Below are positions 60,814 through 63,972 of a stretch of 63,972 bases of DNA, piece by piece. The stretch comes from Marinobacter santoriniensis NKSG1 (lineage in GTDB: Bacteria > Pseudomonadota > Gammaproteobacteria > Pseudomonadales > Oleiphilaceae): the NCBI RefSeq assembly GCF_000347775.1, contig NZ_APAT01000004.1, forward strand, positions 1 to 63,972, written 5' to 3'. The notes below the pieces were generated by a model that worked only from the letters and a program-made list of their open reading frames with translations, was not told the DNA's origin and did not search any database. Within the stretch, counting starts at the first letter, position 1; every line of letters starts with the position of its first letter. The position numbers were made by a program, and so were the translations under genes.

Positions 60814-62598
60814 ATGAGGTTTAGGAGCTTGCACAAATGGGATGTGACCGATGAGATGTCGGGCCTTATATTTTTTGCCCAAAGAATGGATGAACTTCTT
60901 TTTGACTATACTTTAGATAGCTATAAGTCGATGTCTTTGAATGCGCCGTATCTTTGCCGTGAAGCACTCAGGCTTATAAAGGATGTTGAAGAGGAGTTGA
61001 TCGAGGAAGGGAATCTTCCTCATGTTTTGGATGAGTTGGAGTGGAGTATACAGAACGACAAGTTGGCAAAAGATTTGCTGGATGTTGATCTCGATTACTA
61101 TATCCTTAAGTCTAAGGAAGATTCCTTGCATGAAAAAAGGAAACGCTTGGAAGCGCTTTCAAAAACTATAGGGCCTTCCCGATATTTGTGGAAATGCAAG
61201 GAAAGGCTTTACGAAGAAATAGTTGCAAAGAATAAGAAGGCAATAAATAATCTTTCGGCCACATTTGCTACCACTTTGATAAATTTTGGTTACAGCAAAA
61301 CGTACATATATACAATAACTAAAAATTTCTTTTTTATCGGTTCCGAACCAAGGATAGACTCGTGTGAAAGAGTAAAAGACTATTTTGATAATTTTGATCA
61401 GAAAGTTCACTATTATGATGCTGTGTTTCTCGTTGATCCGTTGGTAAGGACTGTTTCGCAGTCAGTCAAGGCGTTTCAGATAGATGTTCATGACAAGTTG
61501 AATGAAGAGTTAGAGCATTTGGTAATGGAGCATGAGTTTTTTGCCGATGGAGAGTATGAGGGTTATCAGTATGTTCAGGTCAAGGGAATAAGAGCGTACG
61601 ACTATCAAAAAGCTCGAACAATGGCTGAGAGGAAGATTGATAACCTTAGTGATCTCTTTTCACTGTTTTATCATAAAAACCAAATATCTTGGAGAAGGGA
61701 CGCCATCGTAAGAAAGCTATGTTGTGATAGTATTTCCACTCTTGAAAGGCCTCACAAGGGGCCAATGGAAAAAGGTTTTGATTACAAACCAGCAAAAGCT
61801 GCAAAAGAATTAAATAGACTAATATCTAGTTTTGCGCTCAAGAATCAGTCGAGTTTCCAGAAGTTTAATCGGGTTGCTGACCTTCATGGAATATGTATAT
61901 CGAATGATATTGTAGAGAATCAACTGGTTAACCTTTGGACTGCTATAGAGACTCTAGTTCCCTCCCACGTTGGTAGTAATAAGATAAATGGAGTTATTAA
62001 TTTTATTCTTCCATTTATTGTTGTGTCCTACATTTATAGGTTGGTGAGTAGGTTTGTTGCTGATATGTTTATCTGGGATCGCCGAATTACTAGGCGATTT
62101 CTTGACCAGGTTGAAAGCTCAGACGGCGTAAGCTTATATGTAAAAGCGCTCAATCTTTTGGCTCTAGAAGAAAATCAACAGAATAGAAATGAGTTGTATG
62201 AAGCGTTAAAAGATTTCCACCTTTTGAGGTTCAGAGCTTTCAGCTTACATGAGATTTTGTCAAAGCCTAGAAAATTGCAAGAAGTAATTGAGGTTCACAA
62301 AACCAAAGTGTCGTGGCAGGTTCGCAGAATGTACCGAACCAGGAATCTAATTGTACATACTGGTCAAACGCCCACCTATCTTGAAGCATTAATTGAGAAC
62401 GGTCACGACTATTTGGATCAGATAATGGAAGGTATTATCGAGTTTTCTTGTGGAAGCTACCGTACCCAATCACTTGAACAGGTTTTCGAGTTGGCCAAAA
62501 TTCAAAGAATTCGATTTGATCGCCACCTAAAAAATCTTGAGCATGTTGATAGAGATTCGATTCGCTTTCTCTGTGAGAGAGGCAAGAAGTCGGTCTGA
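60814..62598 (+). CDS. Large HEPN-like protein, candidate anti-phage effector
   Basis: 594 residues, A+T-rich (17 of 60 bases are G/C at 61261-61320). The N-terminal two thirds are helical, charged and unrecognised. In the C-terminal third, LVNLWTAIETLVP (371-383) and RNLIVH (510-515, RX4H) match the HEPN RNase pattern: a helix with W and E before a second helix carrying Arg and His, as in ApeA-type defence proteins. The active residues would be R510 and H515. Domain boundaries and RNA target are unknown. Followed 37 bases later by a membrane-anchored gene. Confidence 0.75.
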   Translation: MRFRSLHKWDVTDEMSGLIFFAQRMDELLFDYTLDSYKSMSLNAPYLCREALRLIKDVEEELIEEGNLPHVLDELEWSIQNDKLAKDLLDVDLDYYILKSKEDSLHEKRKRLEALSKTIGPSRYLWKCKERLYEEIVAKNKKAINNLSATFATTLINFGYSKTYIYTITKNFFFIGSEPRIDSCERVKDYFDNFDQKVHYYDAVFLVDPLVRTVSQSVKAFQIDVHDKLNEELEHLVMEHEFFADGEYEGYQYVQVKGIRAYDYQKARTMAERKIDNLSDLFSLFYHKNQISWRRDAIVRKLCCDSISTLERPHKGPMEKGFDYKPAKAAKELNRLISSFALKNQSSFQKFNRVADLHGICISNDIVENQLVNLWTAIETLVPSHVGSNKINGVINFILPFIVVSYIYRLVSRFVADMFIWDRRITRRFLDQVESSDGVSLYVKALNLLALEENQQNRNELYEALKDFHLLRFRAFSLHEILSKPRKLQEVIEVHKTKVSWQVRRMYRTRNLIVHTGQTPTYLEALIENGHDYLDQIMEGIIEFSCGSYRTQSLEQVFELAKIQRIRFDRHLKNLEHVDRDSIRFLCERGKKSV

Positions 62599-62635
62599 TA
62601 TTAGGTTTTACTTCGTCGAATCTTTCATATAGACA

Positions 62636-63214
62636 ATGGAGTTTATGAGGTTGGGTACGCAAGAATTGAGTAAGGTTGAAGTCAGTTCTATGTGGTTGGA
62701 TCTTTCAAGCCTTAGTGCGAGCGAAATAACTTCGATTTGTGCTTTGTTTGTAGCGGCTATTTCTGTATTGATTTCACTATGGCAAGCTAGCGTCGCTAGG
62801 AAGCATAACCGTCTGTCAGTAAAGCCACACATTGATCCACTTTTTGATACATTTGCGGCAAACCCTGTTTCTTGTATTCTAGATAATCACGGTATCGGCC
62901 CTGCATTTTTCAGATCTTTCAAGTTTTATTATAGAGGGGGTTTTTTCAATATCGATAATTATGAAGACATAAAAATGTTCTTTTATAGTGTTGGTATAGA
63001 CTTGAACGAAGTTTCCCACAAAGTTTGGATTCCTGACTGTAACTCAGCCCTAGTTCAAGGAAAAAGTGTAGCGTTTTTCGAGTTTTCTTCCTCGAAAAAT
63101 GATCCTTTTTTACATAAAAAGCTAACTGACGTTGTAGATAATTTGGGGTTGGTTATCGAGTATTCGTGTATCTATGGAGTTAGGTATAAAACTGAGAGAA
63201 ATCTTCAAGCTTAA
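62636..63214 (+). CDS. Membrane-anchored partner protein of the HEPN-like gene
   Basis: 192 residues: a single N-terminal membrane helix (about 33-51, ITSICALFVAAISVLISLW), then RKHNRLSVKPHI and a likely beta-rich cytoplasmic domain. The pattern is shared by small anchored proteins found beside various defence genes. It is A+T-rich like its neighbour and probably co-transcribed. Starts at 62636, 62645 or 62690 are all possible. Function unknown. Confidence 0.7.
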   Translation: MEFMRLGTQELSKVEVSSMWLDLSSLSASEITSICALFVAAISVLISLWQASVARKHNRLSVKPHIDPLFDTFAANPVSCILDNHGIGPAFFRSFKFYYRGGFFNIDNYEDIKMFFYSVGIDLNEVSHKVWIPDCNSALVQGKSVAFFEFSSSKNDPFLHKKLTDVVDNLGLVIEYSCIYGVRYKTERNLQA

Positions 63215-63334
63215 ATTTTATTCCAAGCCTTTGGTTTTCAGCACCCGCTCAGTATTCTTAAGTGGTTGGTCGAATCTCATAATCTTTTCCATGCATTTGA
63301 TTAGTTCAGTTATCACTTCACAACTCAATCATGC

Positions 63335-63388
63335 CGAAGACTTCTCGGTCTTCGCCTTAGAAAAGAGTATTTCGACCAAAACTCTTTT
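63335..63388. repeat. Pair of stem-loops in the gap before the repressor
   Basis: CGAAGAC/GTCTTCG (63335-63341 with 63348-63354, 6-base loop) and AAAAGAGT/ACTCTTTT (63361-63368 with 63381-63388). The motif AACTCTTTT recurs at 63393-63401. They may be terminators for the converging cargo and repressor transcripts or structural elements of the element. Confidence 0.4.
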
Positions 63389-63452
63389 CCTTAACTCTTT
63401 TCTCAGTCTTGCCGATCCTGGAACCATCTGTACATGACCTTTTTAGTGATTG

Positions 63453-63722
63453 CTATCCCTCGGCGTGACTGTCTAACTTTGAGTTAACTTCATCGTATTC
63501 TGGACTTGTCTGACCGATTTCGGGAGCGATTTCTCCGCTAATAAGCCAAAGCGAATATTCTGGAAATACCTTTTTGACTACTTCGAGCTCATTAGTGCTC
63601 ATCCGCACCCCTTTGTAGAGAACGGCCTTCCACCTGGAATTTCCGATCTCGCCAGATCGAACCAGGGTATCTATACCTGCTCTTTTAATGAGCATTTTTG
63701 CTCGATCCTCTATTAATTCCAT
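63453..63722 (-). CDS. Small phage-type repressor
   Basis: 89 residues: RAKMLIKRAGIDTLV, then a helical DNA-binding core with RWKAVLYKGVRMSTNELEVV and FPEYSLWLISGEIAPEIGQTSPEYDE, a tail common in small temperate-phage repressors. It is transcribed away from a strong rightward promoter with an operator palindrome. By position it should be the lysogeny repressor. I do not assign it to a named phage. Confidence 0.7.
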   Translation of the reverse strand: MELIEDRAKMLIKRAGIDTLVRSGEIGNSRWKAVLYKGVRMSTNELEVVKKVFPEYSLWLISGEIAPEIGQTSPEYDEVNSKLDSHAEG

Positions 63723-63761
63723 ATTGATCTAAAAACCAGTAGCTAAGGCAGAGTTCAACTA

Positions 63762-63829
63762 TTGACCCTTGCTTTGGCAATGTCTATAGTTAACTTAACG
63801 AGGTCATATAGTGACCTCCTTTATTGACC
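63762..63829 (+). promoter_or_regulatory. Rightward lysogeny promoter and operators
   Basis: TTGACC (63762-63767), a 17-base spacer and TATAGT (63785-63790) form a near-consensus promoter. A perfect palindrome GAGGTCA-TATAG-TGACCTC (63800-63818) sits at about +3 to +21. Further TGACC half-sites lie at 63763-63767 and 63825-63829. This is a typical repressor-controlled phage promoter layout. Confidence 0.65.
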
Positions 63830-63860
63830 TTTAAAGTCCGTTTATGACGGTTTCGGACCA

Positions 63861-63972
63861 ATGACCATGATAGAGGAACAACTAGCCGAACGCATTAAAC
63901 AGCTCAACTGGCCTGTCCTTATGGACTGGCGCCAGTTCGCCGACTGGGTCCGCGTAGACCAGGGCGTAATAG
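63861..63972 (+). CDS. Partial small regulator gene (excisionase-like), cut by window end
   Basis: 37 codons are visible from ATG 63861 (ATG 63867 is possible): EEQLAERIKQLNWPVLMD, then WRQFADWVRVDQGVI, still open at the edge. The WPVLMDWRQFADWV pattern resembles the small MerR/excisionase-like proteins divergent from the repressor in Pf-type filamentous prophages. Assignment is tentative because most of the gene is outside. Confidence 0.4.
   Translation, partial: MTMIEEQLAERIKQLNWPVLMDWRQFADWVRVDQGVI

Noticed and set aside
63174..63437. 87-codon plus-strand reading frame after the membrane-partner gene
   Set aside because: It overlaps the end of that gene, has no ribosome-binding site and runs through the stem-loops. 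Its composition (many Ser, Leu, Phe) looks like chance in A+T-rich DNA.

Overview
The window is a gammaproteobacterial chromosome segment that most resembles Marinobacter or a close relative. I infer this from three things: the G+C-rich core (41 of 60 bases are G/C at 41641-41700), the mrdA-rodA-rlpA-dacA-ybeD-lipB block in near-Pseudomonas order, and the co-occurrence of an alternative N-type ATPase operon, a PPi-type phosphofructokinase and an Anr/Fnr regulator. No database was searched.

Layout. 1-7400: ilvD, an HDOD protein with a LON-domain protein, then a minus-strand overlapping trio: two membrane proteins with broken GGDEF domains followed by a DedA-PAP2 fusion. 7400-16550: one long plus-strand run for proline and NAD synthesis (proA, nadD), ribosome silencing and 23S rRNA methylation (rsfS, rlmH), cell elongation and wall maturation (mrdA, rodA, rlpA, dacA), and lipoylation (ybeD, lipB). 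16550-25040: an intact diguanylate cyclase, an ABC1 kinase, a YqaA-like protein, glutaredoxin, phosphofructokinase, mpl, ubiX and an acyl-CoA dehydrogenase. 25040-32200: a complete minus-strand alternative F1Fo (N-type) ATPase operon ending in a translationally coupled LOG-family gene. 32400-43400: a large lipoprotein, tRNA-Leu, rnr-rlmB, the rpsF-rpsR-(membrane protein)-rplI operon with a candidate S6:S18 leader, and dnaB-alr. 43400-60100: mixed regulatory and metabolic genes (RmlD-like protein, anr with its own box, fabB, Mpo1-like, AraC, rbgA, Spy-like, lipA with a chemoreceptor, metY, a serine hydrolase, small membrane proteins, a second chemoreceptor with two binding-protein genes, an Excalibur protein).

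60141-63972 is different. A 45-base 3' fragment of a CAU-anticodon tRNA marks what looks like the left attachment site of an integrated element that runs off the right edge. Inside it are a decayed HTH antitoxin-like remnant, an A+T-rich two-gene module (a 594-residue protein with a HEPN-type RX4H motif, then a membrane-anchored partner), and a lysogeny-type switch: a leftward small repressor, a perfect operator palindrome beside a strong rightward promoter, and a rightward small regulator gene cut by the window end. The layout recalls Pf-like filamentous prophages, in which cargo sits between the attachment site and the repressor/excisionase pair. The two-gene module is my best candidate for an undescribed system, probably anti-phage.

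Other points of interest: the paired GGDEF proteins have lost the catalytic motif but keep the RxxD c-di-GMP-binding site; the N-type ATPase lacks atpR and also lacks c-subunit residues expected for Na+ binding; and its alpha subunit has Arg in place of the Walker A Lys.
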